Source of the DNA: Spirochaetota bacterium
Lineage (GTDB): Bacteria; Spirochaetota; UBA12135; COTS27
Length of the DNA: 64,000 nt
Direction: 5' to 3'
NCBI GenBank assembly: GCA_013426755.1
Contig: AP019861.1
Coordinates: 2,573,271-2,637,270 of the forward strand
Below, in pieces: positions 47,310 to 56,948 of the stretch (its first letter is position 1; each line of letters begins with the position of its first letter). The notes under the pieces are model-generated. The model was given only the letters and a program-made list of their open reading frames with translations. It was not told where the DNA came from and ran no database searches. Made by a program: the position numbers and the translations under genes.

Positions 47310-48326
47310 TTAGATACTCTTTATTCTCTTGGTGATGATTTCAATCATATCACTATCTATTTCATATCCGATGCATTTTCTTTTTTCAGTAAGCGCAGCT
47401 AGAGCAGTCGTTCCCGTGCCCATAAATGGATCGAGTACTGTATCATTGGTTACGCTAAATATCCGTATTAAGTGTCTGCATAAGTCAATTGGTTTTACGG
47501 TCATATGTCCGTGTTTTTCCTTTGGTTTCTTACAAGGTATGATCGTTGCTGGGAATCCATCAGGTTCGATGAGGGGATTTTGAACATCTATCAGTCCCGT
47601 ACGGTAATGCAGCCAGTTTTCAATAAATGTGCCTTGTTTTGGTTTTTGCGCTAACACAATGAGTTCCATTCGTGGTTTTAATTGCGGTGTTTTACGTCCG
47701 CCCAATTGGTTGATAAGTTCTCTTTTCTCTTTTTCTGGAATGTTCATCTTTCGTACAAAATGGTCTTGGCTAAATGCTTTGGGTTGTCCTTCGTATTGCC
47801 AGGCGATCATATCGCGTATTTCAAAACCTACATATTCTAACGCCGATGCTGTTCTATGGACTAGCCGTGCTTGACTGAAACAAAGCATAAAACCACCTGG
47901 TTTTAATACTCTAAAACATTCTTTGGCGACTACTTGCAAAAATTTTTGTAAATTGACACCTTGGGCGGGGTCAAATTTCTGTCCAGCGGGAATTCCGCCT
48001 ACAACACCTTTTTTCACACGGCGCTGAAGTTTACGGTTATCCCAGCGATTATCCATTCCATCTATAAAATAGGGGGGGTCTGTCAATACCAAAGATACAT
48101 TATTATCAGGAATGTGCACCATTTCCTCAGAGCTTGCATTGTATATTTGATACCCACGACCTGTGATGGCCTTACCTGTGATGGCTTTATCAGGCTTTTT
48201 AAGCCATTTAACCGATTTAGCCCTTTTAACCGATTGAATCGATTGAATTGGTTGACGCTTCTGCGTAAAAGTGGCTTCCATTTGCATTTGGACGGCTGGT
48301 TTTCTTACAATTGTTTTACTCGGCAT
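47310..48326 (-). CDS. Site-specific DNA methyltransferase (beta class, DPPY)
   Basis: 338 residues. Motif IV VLTDPPYF comes first (~residue 85), the methyl-donor motif I region DPFMGTGTTALAAL and CIGYEID come last, so it is a beta-class amino-methyltransferase; DPPY favours N6-adenine. Middle motifs are KPGGFMLCFSQARL and AWQYEGQPKAFSQDHFVRKM. The first ~50 residues are a basic low-complexity tail. No restriction endonuclease or specificity subunit is adjacent, so it is an orphan; a phage-type origin is possible. Confidence 0.88.
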   Translation of the reverse strand: MPSKTIVRKPAVQMQMEATFTQKRQPIQSIQSVKRAKSVKWLKKPDKAITGKAITGRGYQIYNASSEEMVHIPDNNVSLVLTDPPYFIDGMDNRWDNRKLQRRVKKGVVGGIPAGQKFDPAQGVNLQKFLQVVAKECFRVLKPGGFMLCFSQARLVHRTASALEYVGFEIRDMIAWQYEGQPKAFSQDHFVRKMNIPEKEKRELINQLGGRKTPQLKPRMELIVLAQKPKQGTFIENWLHYRTGLIDVQNPLIEPDGFPATIIPCKKPKEKHGHMTVKPIDLCRHLIRIFSVTNDTVLDPFMGTGTTALAALTEKRKCIGYEIDSDMIEIITKRIKSI

Positions 48327-48599
48327 TGCACGTCACTGGGGCAAAAATCTATGAGTTTATTTGTATTCCATTAAGTAAAAATACGATCCCCAGCACCTAA
48401 TTTCATGTTATATATTATATAATAATATATAACACGCTAGCTGTGTGCATTAATAATAGGTACATCTAAAACAGCAAGTATGGTACAATATTTAATATAA
48501 ACGTGTTGATAATGATTGTCATGAGATGTGACCGTTAGGTTGTTGTGATAGGATATACGATCGTTATTAGCTTATTAAAATCGGTTTTGTTAGAGCACA

Positions 48600-49496
48600 A
48601 TGAATTTAAACCCATTACTATTTACATTTGCGGGAATATTCTTATTTATGTGGGTCTCTTCGGTGATACTCAGTCCACCTAGGGCGAGTGCTGATTCATC
48701 GAACACCTCTGATTCTGCGACGAGTATTGCTGTTATTGGAGAAGAAGCTGCTGCTGGGTTAGACCTGGAAGTTCTTCCTGGTCTCGTTCAGGCATCAACT
48801 TCCGCCGAAACGCTAGAAACGGCGCTCAATGCAGAAAATGGACCCAATAACCTAGACCTCAATGATGACGGAATCATTGATTTTATCAAGGTGACCGAAT
48901 TTTCTAACGAAGTGAGCAATCAAACACGCTATGGTTTCTCGCTTACCGTAGACGTGACCGCTAGCGAAGAACAAGAAATAGCCGTCATTGAAATCACTCC
49001 AACGACAGATGACAATGCCAATGTTACCGTAAGTGGCAATGAACAAATTTACGGCCGCGGTGCCCATTACAGTGCCGGTTTTCCAATAGGCACGTTTTTA
49101 ATGATGAGTTACCTACTCAGTCCGCATCGCCCATTCTTTTCACCGTACGGCTACGGTGCATACCCAGGCTACTACGGAGCACGTAATACCGTAGACAGCA
49201 GCACATATCGAAATCGTGCCAACAGTTACAAAAGTAGCTCCGTCGCACGGTCGCAAACAGGATCAACACTCACCAGTCCCAATGCCAATAAAAGTGCAGC
49301 TAGCATCAAAAAAAGCCTTCGCAATCCAACCGCCACACAAAAATCCTTCCAAGCAAGAAATCCAAGCAGAGCCGCCGCCACAGGAGGCTTCGGCAATAGA
49401 ACAACATCTAGTCGCTCGCAAGGTTTCGGGTCGCGCGCTCCTGCTAGAAGTTTCGCTTCTTCGCGACGCTCGTTCGGGGGATCATTTGGAAAATAA
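48600..49496 (+). CDS. Exported Ser/Arg-rich protein of the yjf-like cluster
   Basis: 298 residues. N-terminal hydrophobic segment (LLFTFAGIFLFMWVSSVIL) followed by PPRASADSS looks like a signal or membrane anchor. The middle has an acidic NDDGIIDF segment and a beta-rich part, then FPIGTFLMMSYLLSPHRPFF and Tyr/Gly-rich turns, and ends in ~110 residues of Ser/Arg/Thr/Gly low complexity (GGFGNRTTSSRSQGFGSR). The tail layout resembles E. coli YgiB/YjfM (DUF1190), which also lies next to DUF350/PspA-type genes. The domain itself is not recognised. Confidence 0.7.
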   Translation: MNLNPLLFTFAGIFLFMWVSSVILSPPRASADSSNTSDSATSIAVIGEEAAAGLDLEVLPGLVQASTSAETLETALNAENGPNNLDLNDDGIIDFIKVTEFSNEVSNQTRYGFSLTVDVTASEEQEIAVIEITPTTDDNANVTVSGNEQIYGRGAHYSAGFPIGTFLMMSYLLSPHRPFFSPYGYGAYPGYYGARNTVDSSTYRNRANSYKSSSVARSQTGSTLTSPNANKSAASIKKSLRNPTATQKSFQARNPSRAAATGGFGNRTTSSRSQGFGSRAPARSFASSRRSFGGSFGK

Positions 49497-49632
49497 CTTG
49501 CCACATCCTAAATAAGTCTCCACCTAGTAGTCTCAAAGTCTATAACACCTCAGCCTCTTACCATATTCTTATCATTTTATACGCTACTTATATTTATCGC
49601 TAACATCAGTTTAATGCATTGTCTTTTGTCCT

Positions 49633-50541
49633 ATGAATCTCTTACCCAATCCTCAATTCTTCCTAGACCAACTAATAACCGTAGCAGACCCGATTGCGCT
49701 TGTTTTTGTGATAGCGAGTTTTCTGCTTTTTTACCTAGCCAAACTCATCAAAGACTTTCTCAATCCCACGTTTAACCTCGAGAAAGAACTGCTCACGCAT
49801 GACAATCCAGCGCTTGCTTTATCGAGTGCCGGCTACTGGCTCGGCGTAGGCATCATCATTGCAGGGCTTGTTTCAGGAAATTTTACCAATCTCTTTCCCA
49901 GTGCTAATCCGCTTGTCTCAGAATTGGCAGAAACACTTCTGTGGGGCATAATTGGCATTTTGCTCCTTAACGCAGCTATCTATATCAATGACAAACTTAT
50001 CCTAAGCGCATTCTCTAATATTAAGGAAATTATCCATGACCGCAATGTAGGCATCGGTGCTGTGCATTGTGGCTCTTATATTGCAGCGGCTTTTATTATT
50101 CGCCCGTTTGTTGCAACGCCTTCACTTGGAAGTTTTTATATTGATATTCTTCTTACGGTACTGTATTTTATCCTAGCACAATTGCTACTCTTTATTTTCT
50201 TCAAATTATACGCTAAAATCGTAGGCTATGATCTCCTCAAAGAACTCGAAGCCGATAATAGTGCCGCAGGTGTTGCAACGGCGCTTTCATTGGTTGCAAT
50301 TGCTAATATTATTGCCTATCCGCTTTACAGCAGTTACAATCTCTTTTTGTTCGTCCTTTACTTTATCAATGGAACAATTGTCCTCATTGGGAGTAGATTT
50401 ATTACCGATAAAGTGATTTTAAGCAAAAGTGCATTGCGCGATGAGATTGTACGCGACCGTAACTGGGGTGCTGCTACGATTGAAGGAACGCTTGCTTTAG
50501 CGATTAGCTTCATCCTCACAGCTGCTTTTTCCCTTTTATAA
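49633..50541 (+). CDS. DUF350 membrane protein, duplicated (YjfL-like)
   Basis: 302 residues with about eight membrane helices in two similar halves; each half has the motif SAGYWLGVGIIIAGLVSG or its counterpart (AAGVATALSLVAIANIIAY) and a charged end such as RDEIVRDRNWGAATIEG. This matches DUF350 fused in tandem. Function unknown. In E. coli yjfL (DUF350) is linked to yjfI and yjfJ, whose relatives follow here. Confidence 0.85.
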   Translation: MNLLPNPQFFLDQLITVADPIALVFVIASFLLFYLAKLIKDFLNPTFNLEKELLTHDNPALALSSAGYWLGVGIIIAGLVSGNFTNLFPSANPLVSELAETLLWGIIGILLLNAAIYINDKLILSAFSNIKEIIHDRNVGIGAVHCGSYIAAAFIIRPFVATPSLGSFYIDILLTVLYFILAQLLLFIFFKLYAKIVGYDLLKELEADNSAAGVATALSLVAIANIIAYPLYSSYNLFLFVLYFINGTIVLIGSRFITDKVILSKSALRDEIVRDRNWGAATIEGTLALAISFILTAAFSLL

Positions 50542-50872
50542 TTTTATTTCACCACTTGTAGTCTAGCTATTACTTCTCAGCAATTATTTCTCAGCGACTA
50601 TTTCCTAGGTATTACGAGATTCTTTACTTTAACTAAGAAGCCGCCATACATTCCAAAAAGAACACACGTATTACAGATCACATGCACTACATATACATTA
50701 CGCTAGCTTTTAAGAAAAAACCGCTAAGTCTGGTATAAGAAAACCTACTCCCACCCTCTAATGATTCATTTCTCTATTGAATGCCCTTAACACCCGATGT
50801 CCTTAATATGGTCTGCTCTTCGACTGCTCTGTTTGATGCTAAAAAATAATTTGATTGTCTGAGTAATAAACC
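50542..50872. other. Gene-free region
   Basis: 331 bp between the DUF350 gene and the GTG-started gene at 50873. AATTATTTCTCAGC-like words repeat near 50580-50600. Nothing else recognised. Confidence 0.4.
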
Positions 50873-51658
50873 GTGACTCGTCGTACCGTTCTTATCAAAG
50901 AAAGCACTAGACAGACTTATGCTGCATTACTGCTCTTACAGAAAATAAAAGCAGGCGCTAAGTACAATGTCTTGCTCGAAAAAGACGACCAGTACATGGA
51001 AGCTAGCTTTGAACTGCTTATGAGCCATGAAAAAATAGCTATCAAAGACAATGTGTATACGATCACCGATTTGGGAGAAAAGACACTTACGTTATTTAGA
51101 AAACGCTACACAGATTTTTTAAGAAATTTCGATGTGTATTCGGCTGTAGACTTAAGTGCAGGCGTGTTTGCTTTCGAGGAATATTGGAAGATTGACGATG
51201 AAAATGAATGGGAGGCGTACCTGGACGAAGAACGGTGGGAAGACCTAAGGATAGCTGTTTGTGAATACAAACAAATAGACCCTGTGGAAATTGTCTTTCT
51301 GAGTTTTATCAGCGAAGGAAGGCTTTCAAAGATCACTGAAACCAATGACAGTGGCTGGCAATTTGATCTCATCACAGGATCGATTTGGGACGAAGCTGCT
51401 GAGATTATTGCTACGGCGCTCCGCGCAGAAGACCTCGGCTATACAACCAGCGATGGTACTGCCGTCTCAGGTGAGAATGTTTTACTAGATATTATCAAAC
51501 AGGGCGCCGAACTTAATCGTGTTCTCTGGAGGAACGAAGACGCTGCTCTCATTAAAGACGACCCCTTTTCACTTCCCGTCGATCATAAAACTTATGATCG
51601 CTACCGCAATAACCCTGGTCATAAAAATTCCGAGTGGAATGAACCTTTTTTTGACTGA
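50873..51658 (+). CDS. Acidic cytoplasmic protein of unknown function
   Basis: 261 residues, no signal or membrane segment. GTG start. A winged-helix-like N-terminus (TRQTYAALLLLQKIKAGAKY, then YTITDLGEKTLTLF) would suit a nucleic-acid-binding or adaptor fold; the remainder is acidic (ENEWEAYLDEERWEDLRIAV, WQFDLITGSIWDEAAEIIA). Its place in the cluster corresponds to yjfK (DUF2491) in E. coli, but I see no clear similarity to that family. Confidence 0.7.
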   Translation: MTRRTVLIKESTRQTYAALLLLQKIKAGAKYNVLLEKDDQYMEASFELLMSHEKIAIKDNVYTITDLGEKTLTLFRKRYTDFLRNFDVYSAVDLSAGVFAFEEYWKIDDENEWEAYLDEERWEDLRIAVCEYKQIDPVEIVFLSFISEGRLSKITETNDSGWQFDLITGSIWDEAAEIIATALRAEDLGYTTSDGTAVSGENVLLDIIKQGAELNRVLWRNEDAALIKDDPFSLPVDHKTYDRYRNNPGHKNSEWNEPFFD

Positions 51659-52045
51659 AAATTCATCTAAAATTCACCTAAAATGCATCCGCTAGCCTAC
51701 CTAGGTAGGTGCAATATAAAACCCACTTGCCGCTCTAGAAATCACCTGTTCTTAAAAAAATACTTTTTTTAAAAAAATGCCCTAAAAAATTTTGTTTTTT
51801 CAGTATAAATCTATTATATTACTTTTATACGCGTTTATGAAAAAAACCTGATTTTTAACGGACGTAAGCCTTCATAATACAAGATTCACCGTATGGATAA
51901 TTATTGAAATTTTGATTGAAATTTTGCTTAAAATTTTGCTGTTAGCGGATTTTAGGACTCTAACGGCTTTAACAACCCATAATCATTATTTATGTTATAA
52001 TATATGCACCTTATAAAAAAATTACTTAAAATTATCTAAATCATC
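51659..52045. other. Gene-free region with a perfect palindrome
   Basis: 387 bp. A 14-bp perfect palindrome CCTACCTAGGTAGG lies at 51696-51709, about 37 bp after the stop of the 50873 gene. It is followed by A- and T-runs near 51760-51815 (ACTTTTTTTAAAAAAA). The palindrome could be an operator or the stem of a terminator, but the T-run is too far for a classical one. Confidence 0.45.
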
Positions 52046-52477
52046 ATGGCCACCGAAAAAAACTGCACTATAGAAGCCGTTTCTATAAAAACGCACCAGC
52101 GTGTTTCACTTATCAATTTCCTAGAAAGTCACGATTATATCGTCACACACATCAAAGGCAGTGTCTATCGGATTTCTCGTGAACAACTAGAAGTCTTCTT
52201 AAACATTGACGAGCATAACTTATTCTTCGAAGTCGAAGTAGGCAGTGTTAACAGCCTGAAAAGTGAAAATTTTTACAAAAATCTACTCGATCTCAATACC
52301 GAGATCCTCCCCGTAAGCCTTGCCCTAGACACCGTTTCTACAAAAGAACCACGCCTTATCATTGTAGAGAGTAGAGAACGCAAAAACCTTGACGAAAATG
52401 AAGTTCTCTCCGTTCTAGAAGCTATGGAGATCGCTATCACTAAGGTAGAAATCCTTGTCTCACAAATGCTTTCTTAA
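52046..52477 (+). CDS. DUF2170 family protein (YjfI-like)
   Basis: 143 residues, no signal peptide. The pattern of an N-terminal helix, LEVFLNIDEHNLFFEVEVGS, a helix with FYKNLLDLNTEILPVSLALD and a C-terminal helix EVLSVLEAMEIAITKVEILV follows E. coli YjfI (DUF2170). Function unknown; in E. coli its gene precedes the PspA paralog yjfJ, exactly the order seen here (213 bp gap). Confidence 0.75.
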   Translation: MATEKNCTIEAVSIKTHQRVSLINFLESHDYIVTHIKGSVYRISREQLEVFLNIDEHNLFFEVEVGSVNSLKSENFYKNLLDLNTEILPVSLALDTVSTKEPRLIIVESRERKNLDENEVLSVLEAMEIAITKVEILVSQMLS

Positions 52478-52689
52478 AAATGCTTTCTTAATCTTAAAAC
52501 TATCCTAACCTCATCTCTTCAAATCATCTTTAATAACTTTATAAATAACTAAAATAGCACCCACCCTGCATTATTAATTAATTGACTGTTATTGTCATTT
52601 TTTATCATCATTTTTTATGCCAAGCTTTATACCAAGCCCAATCTTGTTATATTATTAATTTTTTTATTCTAAAATAGGTCTATCTGTCC

Positions 52690-53385
52690 ATGAGCGTATT
52701 TCGTAAATTATTTAAAGTCGGCGAAGCCAAAGCCAATGAACTCGTTGAAAAGCTAGAAAAACCTGAACTCATGCTCGATCAAGCCATTCGCGACAAAGAA
52801 AAAGCTATCCGCGAAGCCAGAGCACGCGTCCAGTCTATCATCGCCACAGAACGCCAATCCAAAGCAACTCTCGATAAAGAAAAAAATAATCACGAACTGT
52901 GGGAGCAGCGCGCCCAGAAAGCACTCGAATTAAATGACGAAAAACTCGCCACCCAAGCCCTCGCCCGCTCTGAAACACATCAAAAAAATCACCACACACT
53001 CCTTCCAACCTGGCGCCTCCAACGTAAAAGTGTCGACAATCTAAAAAATGAACTCGCTGCTATGCAAGAAGAACTCGACGAACTCAAACGCAATAAAGAC
53101 ATCATCATCGCCCAATCTAAAGTCGCTGACGTCAAAAAATCTATCTATGAAGCCAAAGCGTCTATCGGCAAAAACAACGCCGGAGACCTCATCGCACGTA
53201 TGAAAGCCAAAGCAGACCGAGCAAGCTTCGAAGCCGACGCCGCCCAAGAACTCGCTGATGACTCAGCCAGTCGCTCACTAGAAAGCCAATTTGAAAAACT
53301 TGAAGGGCCATCTACTTCCACTTCCACCGTTAGCCCCTCAGTTAAGGCTAAACTAGAAGCCATGAAAGCTAAGCTAAATAAATAA
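52690..53385 (+). CDS. PspA/IM30 family protein (YjfJ-like)
   Basis: 231 residues, almost entirely coiled coil. MSVFRKLFKVGEAKANELVE is the amphipathic N-terminus, and PELMLDQAIRDKEKAI is the family signature. These proteins polymerise on stressed inner membranes (ESCRT-III superfamily). The C-terminal helix is followed by a short Ser/Thr linker and a last helix VKAKLEAMKAKLNK. No pspBC or pspF genes; linked instead to DUF2170 and DUF350 genes as in the E. coli yjf operon. Confidence 0.92.
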   Translation: MSVFRKLFKVGEAKANELVEKLEKPELMLDQAIRDKEKAIREARARVQSIIATERQSKATLDKEKNNHELWEQRAQKALELNDEKLATQALARSETHQKNHHTLLPTWRLQRKSVDNLKNELAAMQEELDELKRNKDIIIAQSKVADVKKSIYEAKASIGKNNAGDLIARMKAKADRASFEADAAQELADDSASRSLESQFEKLEGPSTSTSTVSPSVKAKLEAMKAKLNK

Positions 53386-53694
53386 CATTCTATTGAGAGA
53401 AGTGTTCTCCTGTTAGCTGCGGCTGCTTTTCTTAAAAATAACTACTGGCTAGTAGCTGCTTCTAGTTTTTTAGTGGCAAATATCTACTTTGAAGAGTTCT
53501 TTTTAGTGGCTTGTTTTTGATTGTTCTTTTTGCTTGATGCTTGTTTGTAACCAGTAGCCATATAGCCCATCAAGCTTTCTCTCTCAAGCTTTCGCTCACT
53601 CATAACGCCTCATCTGTTCAATCTGAAATTCTCAACTCGTTGTCGTAACTCATCGTCGCTAAAATATCCTCATAAAATAAAGTCATATACGCCC
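53386..53694. other. Gene-free region before thrC
   Basis: 309 bp. Two weak hairpins follow pspA: GAGAAGTGTTCTC (53397-53409) and CTACTGGCTAGTAG (~53443-53456), the latter followed by a short T-rich stretch GTTTTTTAG, a possible terminator. No thr leader peptide or riboswitch could be recognised before thrC. Confidence 0.4.
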
Positions 53695-55380
53695 GTGCCC
53701 TATATCTCAACACGTGGAAAAACCCAGCAAACTTCTCTCTTTGAGACACTTCTAACTGGCTTAGCTCCAGATGGCGGTCTCTACCTCCCAGCCAAGCTGC
53801 CGTATTTTTCTCCTAAGCACCTCACTGCATTCAGTAGACAGTCGTATGAAGAGATCGCATACGCCGTACTAAATCCATTTTTCACAGACCTAGTCGGTAC
53901 TACTACGTCCGCTACTCCTATAACACAAACGCTTCCCCTAAGGAACATTCTAAAAAAAAGTTATCAATCATTTCGTGCGCCCAATCGTCTTCCAATTGAA
54001 AAGCTTAAAATCACTAGCAGCCATGAAATTTTTCTAGCCGAACTCTTTCATGGACCGACCTACGCTTTCAAAGACTTTGCCCTACAATTTCTAGCACCTA
54101 TAACAGAATTTGTACTCAATCAAGCAAACAAAACTTGTATTGTCCTAGGGGCTACGTCAGGTGACACCGGTTCTGCTGCAATAACGGCTTTTAAAGATAT
54201 TGCCAATGGAACAATAGTCATTCTCCACCCCCACAGCCGCATCTCTCCCATTCAACGCAGACAAATGACCACCACAGGCTCTGCTAAGGTTATCAATCTC
54301 GCAGTCAAAGGAACTTTTGATGATTGCCAGCGGCTGGTTAAAAATTGTCTAAACGACACTACGTTAAATAAAAAGCTGCGTCACAACCTCATCGCTGTCA
54401 ATTCTATCAATTGGGTACGAATCCTCGCTCAAAGTGTTTACTATTTCTATATTTACAGTCGCATAACTGGGCGTCCTGATAGCACCCCTAATACGAGCAG
54501 TACTGGTAATACGCTAAGTCATCTTAAAAACGCGTCTACCCCAAAAGATGTTCATCACCTGCCAAAAGTTAATTTCGTTGTCCCCACAGGCAATTTCGGT
54601 GATGTCTTCGCAGGATACCTCGCGCTTAAAATGGGTGTTCCCATTAATAAACTTATTGTCGCAACCAATGCCAATAACGTACTTCACAGGTTTTTTCAAA
54701 AAAACACCTATACGCCTGCGGCTATCACCCAAACCCATTCACCCAGTATGGACATAGCCACAGCCAGTAACTTTGAACGGTATTTATACTACGTGTTAGA
54801 TGAAGACGCTGCCCAGGTACGCGCTGCTTTTAAGAGATTAGCTGAAACTAGAACGCTTTCACTCACGCCAGCCTATTTTACTAAAGCCAAAGAACACTTC
54901 ACCAGTACGACAACCTCTAACGACCAGACTCTTAAAACAATAGTCGATATTTATCATAAAAATCATTATCTCCTAGACCCGCATACAGCAGTCGGTGTCC
55001 ACAGCGCCCATCAGTACTTAACACAGCCCACAGAAGAAAAACCGTCGCCAGCTACTCCCACCGCTTCACATGCTAAATCCCATTGTCCTACAATCGTCCT
55101 AGCAACGGCGCACCCCGCCAAATTTAGAACCATCATCGAAACTGCCGCCACCCAACAGAGCACAGCCTATCTTAATAAGGCAGACACTACTAAAACAGGC
55201 ACTGCTAAAATAAATGCTGATGCATTAGACCTTGCTAGCAAATCAAGTCCATCAACACTAGCAGCGCTAACCAATGACCCTAAACTTAAAGCTCTAGCCT
55301 CACTTAACGACTTAAAAGAAGAGTTCAAAATCATTGATAAGAATGAGGATACCTTGAAAAGAATTTTACTCAATATTTAG
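53695..55380 (+). CDS. thrC: Threonine synthase
   Basis: PLP enzyme converting O-phosphohomoserine to threonine. 561 residues, the long form. ISTRG near the N-terminus, GLAPDGGLYLPAKLP, SYEEIAY, the PLP lysine K126 in GPTYAFKDFALQ, GATSGDTGSAAI, NSINWVRILAQSVYYFYIY, VPTGNFGDVFAGYLA and HTAVG are present. Ser/Thr/Asn-rich insertions lie around 255-285 and 440-460. GTG start in the typical position (M-PYISTRG). The LysE-type exporter is convergent downstream. Confidence 0.95.
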   Translation: MPYISTRGKTQQTSLFETLLTGLAPDGGLYLPAKLPYFSPKHLTAFSRQSYEEIAYAVLNPFFTDLVGTTTSATPITQTLPLRNILKKSYQSFRAPNRLPIEKLKITSSHEIFLAELFHGPTYAFKDFALQFLAPITEFVLNQANKTCIVLGATSGDTGSAAITAFKDIANGTIVILHPHSRISPIQRRQMTTTGSAKVINLAVKGTFDDCQRLVKNCLNDTTLNKKLRHNLIAVNSINWVRILAQSVYYFYIYSRITGRPDSTPNTSSTGNTLSHLKNASTPKDVHHLPKVNFVVPTGNFGDVFAGYLALKMGVPINKLIVATNANNVLHRFFQKNTYTPAAITQTHSPSMDIATASNFERYLYYVLDEDAAQVRAAFKRLAETRTLSLTPAYFTKAKEHFTSTTTSNDQTLKTIVDIYHKNHYLLDPHTAVGVHSAHQYLTQPTEEKPSPATPTASHAKSHCPTIVLATAHPAKFRTIIETAATQQSTAYLNKADTTKTGTAKINADALDLASKSSPSTLAALTNDPKLKALASLNDLKEEFKIIDKNEDTLKRILLNI

Positions 55381-55518
55381 CAAAATCTTATCCAACTCAA
55401 AAGCTTATCTCATTTTACGGTTAGCTAAATGCTATCTACCCCAATGCTTCTTTTATTTCATTTAAAGACTCAGTCATAAAGCTCACTTAAATAAATCACG
55501 TCCTAAAAAAGCCTTGTG

Positions 55519-56208
55519 CTAAAAAATTTCTATTGTGAGTGTAAATAAGGCTATCCCAATCAGTACAAGCCCCATTATTCGCATAAGATGAACCTGATAG
55601 CGTACTAGTCTCGCTTTAAATCCAGGAATCGTGAGTAACCGACCTAGTAGCGTGAACCAGACTAGGACCTGTAATGGAATTCCGACCACATAAATTACGT
55701 GAATCCACAGCGATTTATTAGTTCCGACTAAGAAATATGAAAATATGCTTATAAAAAATATGGCTGCTTTCACGTTAAGTACGTTGCATAAAAATCCTTC
55801 GAGGAATGCACTTTTTAATGTTCGCTTAGAATTTCCTACTTTTTTTGTTACATTAGCTACTTCTAAGGGCTCTGTTTCTTGTGTTTTCATAGTCGTTGTA
55901 ATATTTACTTCGCTACGCTGCGTTCTAAGTGCTGTGAGGCCTAGATAAAATAAATACGTCGCTCCAGCAAACTGCAACACAACAAGCAGCTCATTCAAAT
56001 AAGTACTGACCGCTGCAATACCAAATATAGCAAACCCCACATGTAGAGTACATCCTAAAGCGATTCCACATGCAGTCATTGTCACATATTTAAACTTATA
56101 CTGCAGCGAATTTTTAATGATAATAAAAAAATCTGGACCAGGCGACATCGCTCCCATGATTGAAACTCCATAAACTATGGCTATTTGCTCCCAGACGCTC
56201 AGATTCAC
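55519..56208 (-). CDS. LysE/RhtB family amino acid exporter
   Basis: 229 residues with six hydrophobic segments. SPGPDFFIIIKNSLQYKF near the N-terminus is the family signature; GIALGCTLHVGFAIFG and FLEGFLCNVLNVKAAIFF (usual NPKA replaced by NVKA) follow. The central loop is longer than normal and charged (~95-125). Relatives export homoserine, threonine or lysine; convergent thrC next door makes threonine/homoserine an attractive but unproven substrate. Confidence 0.9.
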   Translation of the reverse strand: MNLSVWEQIAIVYGVSIMGAMSPGPDFFIIIKNSLQYKFKYVTMTACGIALGCTLHVGFAIFGIAAVSTYLNELLVVLQFAGATYLFYLGLTALRTQRSEVNITTTMKTQETEPLEVANVTKKVGNSKRTLKSAFLEGFLCNVLNVKAAIFFISIFSYFLVGTNKSLWIHVIYVVGIPLQVLVWFTLLGRLLTIPGFKARLVRYQVHLMRIMGLVLIGIALFTLTIEIF

Positions 56209-56639
56209 TACTCTACTTATGCTCCTTACTTTATTTGTTGTTATATATGTATAGAAAAATTACATTGCTAAATAACTAACAGGCAATGGATAATAGATAA
56301 TAATTAAGGAATAGTGGAAAACAGATAATAAATGATAGGTCATGATTACTTTACGGTTCTGGTCGTTTAGTTAGGTTATAAGCTTATTGATAAAATAAAC
56401 ATGGGCTAACTGATAAGATAAATATTAGCATGTGTTTTCAAATGATCGTTGAAATCACTGAAATTATTAAAATCATCACAACAATTTAGCTCGGGAGTGT
56501 TATTAAATTTTCTTATTACAGGCTACGTTATTTATTACAGGCTACTTATATAATAGGCTTGTAATAGGGGAGGCTAAATAGGATACTTCAATGCGGCTAG
56601 ACAATCGTTCAATTTTTCTTCAGTAAGCATACTCCCATT

Positions 56640-56850
56640 GATACTACCTCATCTGCCTAATTACTTCCCAATTGCTGTCTAATTGCTACCTGATTGCTAA
56701 ATTGCTGCCTGATTGCTGTCTGATTGCTATCTAATCATGCTGTCTAATTACTGCCCAGTCTGCCCAATTGCTACTCCATTGATACCTAATTGCTACTCCA
56801 TTGATACCTAATTGCTGCTCAATTGCTGCTCAATTGCCACCCAATTACTC
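56640..56850. repeat. Degenerate short tandem array (TAATTGCTGCC-like)
   Basis: At least fifteen approximate copies of an ~11-bp unit (C/T)(A)ATTGCT(G/A)CC, including a perfect 20-bp duplication around 56770-56810. Lies upstream of tRNA-Leu. Confidence 0.8.
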
Positions 56851-56897
56851 GAAATAATATTACAATTATACGTCACCGAGGTTATCAAATTTACCCG

Positions 56898-56903
56898 TAT
56901 AAT
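56898..56903 (+). promoter_or_regulatory. Possible -10 element for tRNA-Leu
   Basis: A perfect TATAAT hexamer lies 45 bp upstream of the tRNA. No good TTGACA-like -35 at 16-18 bp spacing was found, so this rests on the -10 only. Confidence 0.3.
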
Positions 56904-56948
56904 GATTAGCAGGTTAAATTACTGAAACCTACGTATTATGATGAAGAT

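Larger units (their letters stand above)
56209..56948. other. Long gene-free region upstream of tRNA-Leu
   Basis: 740 bp without a convincing gene. Holds TTATTACAGGCTAC twice (56513 and 56532) and, from about 56640 to 56850, a degenerate array of 10-12 bp words such as ATTGCTGCCTG, ATTGCTGTCTG and ATTGCTACTCC, plus a duplicated CTACTCCATTGATACCTAAT. No CRISPR-like spacing. Confidence 0.6.
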
